DNA of 5,871 bases, from assembly GCA_030550295.1 (NCBI GenBank), contig JAUQPQ010000094.1, positions 1 through 5,871 of the forward strand. The letters are read 5' to 3'. The number at the start of each line of letters is the position of its first letter. The stretch's first letter is position 1. Positions 1 to 5,871 of this stretch are shown here, one piece after another. The DNA is from Chloroflexota bacterium. GTDB lineage: Bacteria > Chloroflexota > Dehalococcoidia > SM23-28-2 > HRBIN24. The position numbers and the translations under genes were made by a program. Under the pieces are notes generated by a model. The model did no database searches. It was not told the origin of the DNA and saw only the letters and a list, made by a program, of their open reading frames with translations.

Positions 1-485
1 GTAGGTGTGGGCGTGCCAAAGTCATCACAGAGGCGGGGCCGCGGCGGCCAGCACTCTTCAGGCGGGGGAGGAGGATACAGCTCCTCTGGCCCGCAGTCGA
101 TGAAGCCCTCCAGACATATCCAGTCATCGGGTGGCACCCACGCTTTCGCCAGGTACACATAGTTACCTATGGGCAGAAGGAGTGCAAAGACTATCAGTAC
201 AACTGCGATCCGCGTCCAGATGAGGAAACGGCCCTTTAGTCCCCTTCCCGGCTCAGGCGCGTCGCCCTGCCATAGCCCGCCGGCAAGGCCCGTACGGGCG
301 GCATAAGGGTCCCATCTGAACCTTTGGGCCTTGCTTCCTTTCCCTTTGCCCGGCCAAACGGCACCCTCACCCAACCAAGAGGCCGAACCTTTCGCCAGGC
401 TGGCCCCCCACAAAAGGAGAAAGACGAAGCTGCCCAATAGCAGCCCACCTACTCTCCCCCTGTGGAATAACCTATGGCTACCCAT
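1..485 (-). CDS. Unrecognised membrane-associated protein with Pro/Cys-rich region (3' end outside window)
   Basis: I do not recognise the family. The frame starts at ATG 485-483 and stays open for 161 codons to the window edge, so the stop lies outside. It begins MGSHRLFHRGRVGG. A hydrophobic stretch follows at residues 14-31 (GLLLGSFVFLLLWG). Residues 32-87 are a basic, Gly/Trp-rich linker. A second hydrophobic stretch at 88-107 contains IAVVLIVFALLLPIG. The last part is acidic and proline-rich, with a run of five prolines at 138-142, cysteines at 124, 131, 145 and 153, and a Thr-Pro repeat at the edge (TPTPT). This suggests a membrane-anchored protein with an exported, disulfide-bearing domain on a Thr/Pro linker. 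Topology is uncertain because the linker is strongly basic. This is the only ATG in the frame. There is no Shine-Dalgarno sequence, but a -10 box lies just upstream, which fits a leaderless start. The lack of stops over 485 nt and the clean hydrophobic/proline architecture argue for a real gene. An overlapping 70-codon frame at 236-448 looks like its shadow. Confidence 0.62.
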   Translation of the reverse strand, partial: MGSHRLFHRGRVGGLLLGSFVFLLLWGASLAKGSASWLGEGAVWPGKGKGSKAQRFRWDPYAARTGLAGGLWQGDAPEPGRGLKGRFLIWTRIAVVLIVFALLLPIGNYVYLAKAWVPPDDWICLEGFIDCGPEELYPPPPPEECWPPRPRLCDDFGTPTP

Positions 486-493
486 CGTTTAGA

Positions 494-502
494 ATTGTAA
501 CA
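494..502 (-). promoter_or_regulatory. Extended -10 promoter giving a leaderless transcript
   Basis: On the minus strand this reads TGTTACAAT, a TGn extension plus TACAAT, which matches the -10 consensus TATAAT at five of six bases. Only 8 nt (TCTAAACG) separate it from the ATG at 485. A transcript starting the usual 6-8 nt below the box would therefore begin at or within two bases of the start codon. No recognisable -35 box lies 16-18 bp upstream, as is common for extended -10 promoters. The element sits in an AT-rich patch of otherwise GC-rich DNA. The sequence match is seen directly; promoter activity and leaderless initiation are inferred. Confidence 0.5.
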
Positions 503-512
503 TATTTCACAA
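495..512. promoter_or_regulatory. Imperfect 18-bp palindrome over the -10 box, possible operator
   Basis: The plus strand reads TTGTAACATATTTCACAA. Seven of nine base pairs are symmetric (TTGTnAnAT and its complement, centred between 503 and 504). It covers almost all of the -10 box at 494-499. A repressor dimer bound here would block RNA polymerase, the usual layout for TetR- or MarR-type autorepressed or locally controlled promoters. No regulator gene is visible in the window, so the binding protein is unknown. Short AT-rich palindromes can also arise by chance. Confidence 0.3.
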
Positions 513-736
513 TTTCCTGATCCCTGTAAAAGGATAACAGCTGCACGAAGATGTGGCCACCTGGTTTGGTGCAAAGGGAGCAAAAATTAGCCACTTGGCC
601 AATGGCGGGGGTCAAGGTGGCGAGGGCGTGTTGGCCGGGCAGATGCTGCCGTAGCGAAGATGGGCACAGCTACAGCTGTTTAGCCGGCCGCAGCGGGGGG
701 ATATGAAACCTGGTGTCCTAGAGTTATAGAGGCTGG
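513..736. other. Intergenic stretch with no supported gene
   Basis: About 220 bp lie between the promoter of the leftmost gene and the 3' end of the tRNA. I find no convincing gene on either strand. The only notable small frame is 34 codons on the plus strand (602-706), with no well-placed ribosome binding site and no recognisable product. Short self-complementary words occur (TTGGCCAA at 595-602, ACAGCTGT at 672-679), but none makes a stable terminator hairpin followed by a T-run. The end of the tRNA precursor is therefore not defined by an obvious intrinsic terminator. Confidence 0.5.
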
Positions 737-825
737 TGGTGCCGGGGGTGGGGCTCGAACCCACACGCCGCTTGCGCGGCAGCGGATTTTAAGTCCGCCG
801 CGTCTACCCGTTTCGCCACCCCGGC
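737..825 (-). tRNA. tRNA-Leu (anticodon UAA), CCA encoded
   Basis: The minus strand folds into a complete class II tRNA. The acceptor stem is GCCGGGG/CCCCGGC. The D arm is GCG/CGC with a GGG-containing loop. The anticodon stem GCGGA/TCCGC closes the loop CTTAAAA, with anticodon TAA at 791-789 reading UUA leucine codons. The variable arm is long, a 5-bp GCCGC/GCGGC stem capped by a GCAA tetraloop. The T arm is GTGGG/CCCAC with loop TTCGAGC. The discriminator base is A at 740 and CCA is encoded at 739-737. The mature body without CCA is 86 nt, normal for tRNA-Leu. It lies 37 nt downstream of the HMG-CoA lyase stop on the same strand. An AT-rich TAATAT (843-838, minus strand) 12 nt before its 5' end could be its own -10 box, but no good -35 accompanies it, so co-transcription with the operon remains possible. 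Confidence 0.97.
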
Positions 826-852
826 TGGGCCATCTCTATATTACCACCTGGC

Positions 853-887
853 AAGAAAAGCTTCAGGCCCTTTGAGGCCGAAGGGCC
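853..887 (-). terminator. Candidate weak intrinsic terminator of the leucine operon
   Basis: On the minus strand GGCCCTT (887-881) can pair with AAGGGCC (872-866), a perfect 7-bp GC-rich stem with an 8-nt loop. The T-rich run TTTTCTT (859-853) follows six bases later. The stem lies inside the last codons of the HMG-CoA lyase gene, and the stop codon falls between stem and T-run. Position and shape fit an operon-end terminator. However, the gap before the T-run and the interrupted T-run make it weak, and the stem bases also encode protein. Confidence 0.33.
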
Positions 888-1768
888 CTACGCACCTTTC
901 CGTCCAGCTCCCTCCCTACCAGCTCTTGGGCGAACCAGGAAACATCTACAAGCGCCTTTAGGTCTACGCCGGTGGCGATGCCCATAGCCTCGGCCATGGC
1001 CACCAAATCCTCGGTGGCCACATTGCCAGAGGCTCCAGGGGCGTAGGGGCATCCTCCCAGCCCGCCGACGGAGCCATCAAAGTGGATGGCGCCGGCTTGC
1101 ATGGCTGCCACCACGTTGGCCAAAGCTGCTCCTCGCGTGTCGTGGAAGTGTAGGCGCAACTCTACCCCAGGAACCTCCTTGAAAAAGAGGCACACCATCT
1201 CGTAGACCTGGCGGGGATGGGCGACGCCGATGGTGTCCCCCAGGCTTATGGCATAGGCCCCCATATCGCGGAGGGCCTTGGCCAACTGGATAACCTTGCT
1301 GGCCTCTACAGGCCCCTCATAGGGGCACCCGAAGGCCGTAGATATATAGCCGCACCAAGGCACGCCCGCCTTTTCGGCTAGGGAGGCCACCTTTGCCATC
1401 TCCTCTAGCGTCTCTTCGATAGAGGCGTTGAGGTTGGCCCGGTTATGGGATGGGGAGGCGGATACCACTGTGGCTATCTCATCTACTCCGGAGGCCAGGG
1501 CCCTTTGGGCCCCCTTTACATTGGGGACGAGGCCTATATAGGTGACCCCAGGTACGCGCTGCAAGGAGGCCATCACTGCCTCGGCGTCGGCCATTTGGGG
1601 TACTGCCTTAGGATGGACAAAGGACACGGCCTCAATACGGCGTAGACCCGTTTGGGCGAGGCGATGGATGAGGGCCACCTTATCTTCAACTGGGATGGGG
1701 AGGGCCTCGTTCTGGAGGCCGTCCCTTGGCCCCACCTCGGTGATGAAGATCTGTTCTGGCCACCTCAT
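863..1768 (-). CDS. liuE: Hydroxymethylglutaryl-CoA lyase
   Basis: This enzyme cleaves (S)-3-hydroxy-3-methylglutaryl-CoA to acetyl-CoA and acetoacetate, the last step of leucine degradation. The 301-residue protein is of normal length for a bacterial HMG-CoA lyase (mvaB/liuE type) and is a DRE-TIM metallolyase TIM barrel. Visible motifs are EVGPRDGLQNE at 11-21 (Arg15, Asp16 of the active site), SFVHPKAVPQMAD at 49-61, SLGDTIGVA at 175-183, HFHDTRG at 207-213 (metal-ligand histidines 207 and 209), and the signature GGCPYAPGASGNVATEDL at 238-255 with the catalytic Cys240. These distinguish it from homocitrate and isopropylmalate synthases. It has no targeting sequence and should be cytosolic. 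The ATG at 1768 overlaps the stop of the upstream biotin subunit by 4 nt (ATGA) and follows the purine-rich ribosome binding site GAGGGGGAG. It is the last gene of the operon. Confidence 0.96.
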   Translation of the reverse strand: MRWPEQIFITEVGPRDGLQNEALPIPVEDKVALIHRLAQTGLRRIEAVSFVHPKAVPQMADAEAVMASLQRVPGVTYIGLVPNVKGAQRALASGVDEIATVVSASPSHNRANLNASIEETLEEMAKVASLAEKAGVPWCGYISTAFGCPYEGPVEASKVIQLAKALRDMGAYAISLGDTIGVAHPRQVYEMVCLFFKEVPGVELRLHFHDTRGAALANVVAAMQAGAIHFDGSVGGLGGCPYAPGASGNVATEDLVAMAEAMGIATGVDLKALVDVSWFAQELVGRELDGKVRRALRPQRA

Positions 1769-3735
1769 GACTCCCCCTCTGTCAGTTCCAGCTCCACAAG
1801 CACTTGGCCCTCTTCCACTTGGTCACCGGGCTGGCACAAAACCCTCCTCACAAGACCAGGGGAAGAGGTCTCTACGTTATGCTCCATCTTCATGGACTCG
1901 ATTATCACTAGCACCTGGTGCGCCTTCACCCTGTCTCCCTCTTGGGCCAAGACCCTTACCACGATGCCGTTGAGGGGGGCACGGAGCAGCTCTTCCCCTT
2001 TGGCCAAGGGAGAACGGGGTCTTGATACCTGGATGGGGCTTGCCCATTGGAAACGCCAGCTCCTGCCGGCCACCTCCACGATGAAGGAGCGGTTTTGCCT
2101 CTCGACTTGGGCCGACCAAGTGCCCTCCTGGCCTTCTACCACTATGCGCCCTCTAATGGGTGAGAAGAGGCGTCCCTCCAAGGCGTGGGAGCCGCTAGAA
2201 AGGCGCCATCTGCCCCCTGTGAGCCTTTGGGCCAAGGCCCTGTAGGTGCGCCCCTCATGCTCTACGGTGATCTCGGTGGTGCCTCCTGGTCGCCAGGGGC
2301 CGAGGGCCTCCCAGGGGTCTGCCAAGTCAAGGGCGCCTATGGCCAAAGCTGCTACGAGGGCCATTAGCGCCTGTGGCGGTGGCTGGAGGAGGGATGGCAC
2401 ATCCAGCTCCTCCACGAGCCTCACCGTCACCTTTCCTCTCTGGACAGCAGGGTGGCGGACCATCGCCTGCAAGAAGGGGAGGTTGGTGGTTATGCCCTCT
2501 AGGCGGTAGTGGTCTAGGGCCCAAGCCATGCGCGAGAGGGCCTCTTGCCTGTCTTGGCCCCACGTAAGGAGCTTGGCCAGCAAGGGGTCGTAATAGGGGG
2601 GAACTAGGGCACCAGGGTACACTCCCACATCGTTACGGATGCCCTCGCCTTGGGGAGGCTGGAAAACGTTGATGCGTCCACTCCGAGGGAGGAACCCCTG
2701 AGAGGGGTCTTCAGCGTAGATGCGGCATTCCAGGGCATGGCCCCGGAGGCGCACATCCTCTTGTTTAAGGGGAAGGGGATGGCCAGCGGCGATGGCGAGC
2801 TGGAGGGCCACCAGGTCTAGCCCTGTCACAAGCTCCGTTACCCCGTGTTCCACCTGGAGGCGAGTGTTCATCTCCAAGAAATAGAAGTGGCCCTCCTCGT
2901 CCAGCAGGAACTCCACGGTGCCCAGGTTGCGATAGCCAATAGCCTTGGCCAAGGATATAGCCGCCTCCCCCAAGCGATGGCGGAGGGCATCGTCCACCAC
3001 CGGCGATGGGGCCTCTTCCATCACCTTCTGGTGACGACGTTGGAGGGAGCAGTCCCTTTCCCCTAAGTGGACGACACAGCCGTATGAGTCGGCTACCACT
3101 TGGATCTCCACGTGGCGGGCGTAGGGGATGAGCTTTTCCATTAGAAGATAGCCATCGCCGAAGGCGCTCTGTGCCTCCCGATGGGCGCTCTCTAGGGCAG
3201 GCAGTAAGTCCTCCTCCTTCTCAACAAGGCGCATACCCCTGCCTCCACCCCCCGCAGCGGCCTTGATCAGCAAGGGGAATCCCAGTTCGCGGGCTGCCTT
3301 CAAAAGGGAGGGAGAGTCAAGGGGAATGCTATCGTGCCCGGGCACCACAGGGATCCCCAGGGATGCGGCGAGGCGTCTGGCATGGGCCTTGTGGGCCATG
3401 GCCCGCATAGCCTGGGATGGAGGCCCCACGAAGGTGATGCCTGCCTCTTGGCATGCCTCGGCTAACAGAGGGTTCTCGGCCAAGAGGCCGTAGCCTGGAT
3501 GAATCGCCTGGGCACCCGTCCTACGGGCCGCCCCTATTATCGCCTCAATGTTCAGATAGCTCTGGGCTACAGGTGCCGGGCCAATGGGCACTGCCTCATC
3601 GGCCTCCAACACGTGGAGGGCCTGCGCGTCCACATCGGAGTAGACGGCTACGGTGGCGATGCCTAAAGCGCGGCACGTGCGGATGATACGTACGGTGATC
3701 TCACCTCTGTTGGCGATAAGCACCTTTTTAAACAT
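1765..3735 (-). CDS. liuD: Methylcrotonyl-CoA carboxylase, biotin carboxylase/biotin carrier (alpha) subunit
   Basis: This subunit carries out ATP-dependent carboxylation of its own biotin, which then delivers CO2 to the beta subunit for 3-methylcrotonyl-CoA carboxylation. At 656 residues it matches MCC alpha length. The biotin carboxylase domain spans about 1-450: KKVLIANRGEI at 3-13, Lys116 and Lys158 for ATP, the glycine-rich loop AAAGGGGRGM at 159-168, RDCSLQRRHQK at 227-237, catalytic Glu275, Glu288, Asn290 and Arg292 in EMNTRLQVEH, and Arg338. A short, poorly conserved linker/BT region covers about 455-580. The biotinyl domain is at about 584-652, with ESMKMEHN placing the biotin on Lys616. 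An oddity is Gly298, where the usual motif has proline (QVEHP). The ATG at 3735 overlaps the preceding hydratase gene by 8 nt and lacks a strong Shine-Dalgarno, suggesting translational coupling. Acetyl-, propionyl- or geranyl-CoA carboxylase subunits look similar, but the neighbours favour methylcrotonyl-CoA. Confidence 0.93.
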   Translation of the reverse strand: MFKKVLIANRGEITVRIIRTCRALGIATVAVYSDVDAQALHVLEADEAVPIGPAPVAQSYLNIEAIIGAARRTGAQAIHPGYGLLAENPLLAEACQEAGITFVGPPSQAMRAMAHKAHARRLAASLGIPVVPGHDSIPLDSPSLLKAARELGFPLLIKAAAGGGGRGMRLVEKEEDLLPALESAHREAQSAFGDGYLLMEKLIPYARHVEIQVVADSYGCVVHLGERDCSLQRRHQKVMEEAPSPVVDDALRHRLGEAAISLAKAIGYRNLGTVEFLLDEEGHFYFLEMNTRLQVEHGVTELVTGLDLVALQLAIAAGHPLPLKQEDVRLRGHALECRIYAEDPSQGFLPRSGRINVFQPPQGEGIRNDVGVYPGALVPPYYDPLLAKLLTWGQDRQEALSRMAWALDHYRLEGITTNLPFLQAMVRHPAVQRGKVTVRLVEELDVPSLLQPPPQALMALVAALAIGALDLADPWEALGPWRPGGTTEITVEHEGRTYRALAQRLTGGRWRLSSGSHALEGRLFSPIRGRIVVEGQEGTWSAQVERQNRSFIVEVAGRSWRFQWASPIQVSRPRSPLAKGEELLRAPLNGIVVRVLAQEGDRVKAHQVLVIIESMKMEHNVETSSPGLVRRVLCQPGDQVEEGQVLVELELTEGES

Positions 3736-4510
3736 GGCGCCAACTAGGGGGGCGCTTCTCCAGGAAGGCCCTTATCCCCTCCTGGCCCTCTGGGCTAGCC
3801 CGCAGCTGGGCGATGAGGTGGGAGGTGTAAAGGTCTATCTGGGCGGATGGCTCAATAGCCACCCGGCGCACGAGCTCCTTACACAAGCGTTGGGCCTGAG
3901 GACCCCCTGCCAGGAGAGCCGATATCGACTCATCTACAGCCTGATCCAACTCCTGGGGGGGAACGACCCGGTAGATAAGGCCAATAGCTTGGGCCTGCTG
4001 GGCGCTTATACGCTCACCCGTAAGGAAGAGACGGAGGGCCCAGGCAGGGCCTACCTTTTGAATGACATAAGGCGAAACGGTAGCGGGAACCAGGCCTAAT
4101 CGGACCTCTGTAAAGGCAAACTGGGCCGTCTCGCTGGCGATAGCCAAATCGCAGGCGGCCACAAGCCCTGCCCCTCCACCCAGAGCGTGGCCCTGAACCC
4201 TAGCCAGCACCGGCTGGGGCGATGTGGCCACCAGGCGGAGCATCGTTGCCAGGGCCATGGCATCGTGTCGGTTCTCCTCCTCGCCCCATGACGCAGCCCG
4301 GCGCATCCAGTCCAGGTCGGCCCCGGCGCAGAAGGTGGGCCCCTCGCCCTGGACGAGGATCACTCTCACACTAAAGTCATCCCTCAAGACGGTGAAGGCC
4401 TCTGTTAGGAGACGGATCACCTCTTCGTTGAAGGCGTTGTGGACCTCGGGGCGACGCAAGGTCACCCTGGCCACTGGCCCGTCTTTTTCCAGCGTCACTA
4501 CCTGGCCCAT
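3728..4510 (-). CDS. liuC: Methylglutaconyl-CoA hydratase (enoyl-CoA hydratase/isomerase family)
   Basis: This enzyme hydrates 3-methylglutaconyl-CoA to HMG-CoA, linking the carboxylase to the lyase. It is a crotonase-fold protein of 260 residues from the chosen start, normal for the family. Visible motifs are the CoA/oxyanion-hole segment FCAGADLDWM at 60-69, the second oxyanion-hole helix GHALGGGAGLVAACDLAIA at 107-125, and FAFTEVRLGLVPATVSPYV at 131-149 carrying Glu135, the equivalent of the second catalytic glutamate of crotonases. The first catalytic glutamate (GGGxE) is Gly115 here, which to my knowledge also occurs in bacterial Liu-type hydratases; the substrate assignment rests mainly on operon context. 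Two starts are possible: GTG at 4516 (262 residues, 4-nt overlap with the upstream gene) and ATG at 4510. I prefer the ATG because AGGA lies 7 nt before it but only about one base before the GTG. The end overlaps the next gene by 8 nt (stop TAA at 3730-3728). Confidence 0.9.
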   Translation of the reverse strand: MGQVVTLEKDGPVARVTLRRPEVHNAFNEEVIRLLTEAFTVLRDDFSVRVILVQGEGPTFCAGADLDWMRRAASWGEEENRHDAMALATMLRLVATSPQPVLARVQGHALGGGAGLVAACDLAIASETAQFAFTEVRLGLVPATVSPYVIQKVGPAWALRLFLTGERISAQQAQAIGLIYRVVPPQELDQAVDESISALLAGGPQAQRLCKELVRRVAIEPSAQIDLYTSHLIAQLRASPEGQEGIRAFLEKRPPSWRHV

Positions 4511-4512
4511 GC

Positions 4513-5871
4513 TCACATCCTGAACACGCCGAACCGGGGCTCGGGGATGGGGGCGTTAAGGGACATGCTGATCCCCAAGGCCAGCGCTTGGCGTGTCTCC
4601 AAGGGGTCTAAGATGCCGTCGTCCCAGAGACGGGCGGTGCTGTAATAGGCGTTACCTTCCTCCTCGTACTTCTCAAGGATAGGGCGCATGAACTCTTCCT
4701 GCTCCTCTGGGCTCATATCCTTTCCCTGGGCCCTCAGGTTGTCCAATCGCACGGTGAGGAGGACGCGGGCGGCCTGCATGCCCCCCATCACGGAGATCTG
4801 GGCGTTAGGCCACATCCATAGCAGGCGGGGGGAGTAGGCCCGGCCACACATGGCATAGTTGCCTGCCCCAAAGGAGCCACCGATGATAACGGTGAACTTA
4901 GGCACCTGGGCGCATGCCACTGCAGTCACCATCTTGGCCCCATGCTTGGCGATCCCTTCGTGCTCGTACCGTTTGCCTACCATGAAGCCGGTGATGTTCT
5001 GGAGGAATATAAGGGGCACTTTGCGCTGGGCACAAAGCTCTATGAAATGGGCCCCCTTAACGGCGCTCTCAGAGAAAAGGACGCCGTTGTTGGCCACAAT
5101 GCCCACAGGGTACCCCATAATGCGGGCGAAACCACACACCAGGGTAGTGCCGTAGTTGGCCTTGAACTCGTGAAACCGGCTACCGTCCACGATTCGGGCG
5201 ATGACCTCCCGCACGTTAAAGGAGAGGCGCAGGTCAGTGGGAACGATGCCGTACACCTCCTCTGGATCATAAAGGGGAGGCTCGGGGTGGGCCACAGGCC
5301 AGGGGAAGTACTTATGGGCGCGGCCCAAGCTGGCCACCACGCCGCGACAGATGGCCAAGGCCTCCTCGTCGTTGTGGGCGAAGTGGTCAGCGACGCCGGA
5401 GATGTGGGTGTGGACGTATGCCCCGCCCAGCTCCTCCGCCGATATCTCCTCCCCCGTAGCTGCTTTCACCAAAGGCGGCCCCCCAATAAAGATATTGCCC
5501 GTCCCTTGGACGATGATCGCCTCATCGCTCATGGCGGGGACGTAGGCACCGCCGGCGGTACAAGGGCCCATCACTACCGCGATTTGGGGTATGCCCTCGG
5601 CCGACATGACTGCCTGGTTATAGAAGATACGGCCGAAGTGCTCCCGGTCTGGGAATACCTCTGCCTGCAGGGGAAGAAAGGCCCCGCCCGAGTCTACCAG
5701 ATAGATGCAGGGGAGGCGGTTCTGGTGGGCGATCTCCTGGGCACGCAGATGCTTCTTTACGGTGATGGGGTAATAGGTGCCCCCTTTGACAGTGGCGTCA
5801 TTAGCCACCATGACCACCTCACGGCCACACACGCGTCCGATGCCGGTGACGATGCCGGCAGAGGGGGCCTC
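4513..5871 (-). CDS. liuB: Methylcrotonyl-CoA carboxylase, carboxyltransferase (beta) subunit (5' end outside window)
   Basis: This subunit transfers the carboxyl group from biotin to 3-methylcrotonyl-CoA. It works with the alpha subunit encoded two genes downstream. The frame is open to the right edge. The visible 452 residues begin EAPSAGIVTGIGRVCGREVV, a region normally about 80-100 residues into the protein, so only the N-terminus is missing. The GTG at 5832 is an internal valine, not the start. Markers include ANDATVKGGTYYP, LPCIYLVDSGGAFLP, the oxyanion segment CTAGGAYVPAMSDE (visible residues 104-117), VREVIARIVDGSRFHEFK, QNITGFMVG, GSFGAGNYAMCGRAYSPR (332-349) and the ending FGVFRM, all close to MCC beta including the mitochondrial enzyme. 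Two positions deviate: Tyr152 where GGAD is usual, and Met365 where GGEQAA is usual. The stop is TGA at 4515-4513, immediately before the hydratase start. Propionyl-CoA carboxylase beta lacks this combination of motifs. Confidence 0.95.
   Translation of the reverse strand, partial: EAPSAGIVTGIGRVCGREVVMVANDATVKGGTYYPITVKKHLRAQEIAHQNRLPCIYLVDSGGAFLPLQAEVFPDREHFGRIFYNQAVMSAEGIPQIAVVMGPCTAGGAYVPAMSDEAIIVQGTGNIFIGGPPLVKAATGEEISAEELGGAYVHTHISGVADHFAHNDEEALAICRGVVASLGRAHKYFPWPVAHPEPPLYDPEEVYGIVPTDLRLSFNVREVIARIVDGSRFHEFKANYGTTLVCGFARIMGYPVGIVANNGVLFSESAVKGAHFIELCAQRKVPLIFLQNITGFMVGKRYEHEGIAKHGAKMVTAVACAQVPKFTVIIGGSFGAGNYAMCGRAYSPRLLWMWPNAQISVMGGMQAARVLLTVRLDNLRAQGKDMSPEEQEEFMRPILEKYEEEGNAYYSTARLWDDGILDPLETRQALALGISMSLNAPIPEPRFGVFRM

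Noticed and set aside
236..448. 70-codon minus-strand frame beginning MGCYWAAS
   Set aside because: It is out of frame with, and nested inside, the longer frame starting at 485, which has its own promoter and a coherent membrane/proline-rich architecture.
595..636. Recurring TTGGCC/GGCCAA words here and across the window
   Set aside because: Elsewhere they come from frequent Leu-Ala-Lys codon runs (TTG GCC AAG or their complement). Spacing is irregular and no longer repeat unit surrounds them.
602..706. 34-codon plus-strand frame between the promoter and the tRNA
   Set aside because: No properly spaced ribosome binding site or promoter, no recognisable motif, and a length expected by chance in GC-rich DNA.
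1533..1542. Perfect palindrome CCTATATAGG
   Set aside because: It falls inside the lyase gene and is accounted for by the Tyr-Ile-Gly-Leu codons of a normal part of the protein.
1652..2245. Open frame of 197 codons on the plus strand
   Set aside because: It lies antisense across the end of the lyase gene and the biotinyl region of the alpha subunit. It encodes low-complexity Ser/Trp/Pro-rich sequence with no motifs and is explained by codon bias of the real genes.
4513..5832. Treating position 5832 as the start of the carboxyltransferase gene
   Set aside because: The codon is GTG in the middle of the conserved GIGRVCGREVV segment, and the frame continues to the window edge with further conserved residues.

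Overview
The window is about 60% GC by eye and bacterial. Every gene I can support lies on the minus strand, so transcription runs from the right edge to the left. Most of it (positions 863 to 5871) is one tight catabolic operon for the lower half of leucine degradation. In transcription order it encodes the carboxyltransferase (beta) subunit of methylcrotonyl-CoA carboxylase (5' end outside the window), a crotonase-fold methylglutaconyl-CoA hydratase, the biotin carboxylase/biotin carrier (alpha) subunit, and hydroxymethylglutaryl-CoA lyase. This is the liuB-liuC-liuD-liuE order known from other bacteria. The junctions are a 2-nt gap (or 4-nt overlap), an 8-nt overlap and a 4-nt overlap, so translational coupling is likely. 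Together the enzymes would convert 3-methylcrotonyl-CoA to 3-methylglutaconyl-CoA, then HMG-CoA, then acetyl-CoA plus acetoacetate. Isovaleryl-CoA dehydrogenase and the promoter would be expected beyond the right edge.

The operon ends in a hairpin built into the last codons of the lyase gene. After a 37-nt gap comes a complete tRNA-Leu(UAA) with a long variable arm and an encoded CCA. Left of the tRNA are about 250 bp without a convincing gene. Their left end is AT-rich and holds an extended -10 promoter overlapped by an 18-bp imperfect palindrome. This promoter sits so close to the next ATG (position 485) that the mRNA would be leaderless.

From 485 to the left edge runs an open frame of more than 161 codons that continues out of the window. 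It encodes an unrecognised protein with two hydrophobic segments followed by a proline- and cysteine-rich region ending in Thr-Pro repeats.

The taxonomic signal is weak. GC-rich DNA, frequent AGG arginine codons, a Thr/Pro-rich tail after a membrane segment and a leaderless-type promoter would fit Chloroflexota or a similar GC-rich lineage, but this is a guess. I see no mobile element, CRISPR array or defence system. The core of the window is ordinary metabolism, and the least explained part is the leftmost 550 bp.
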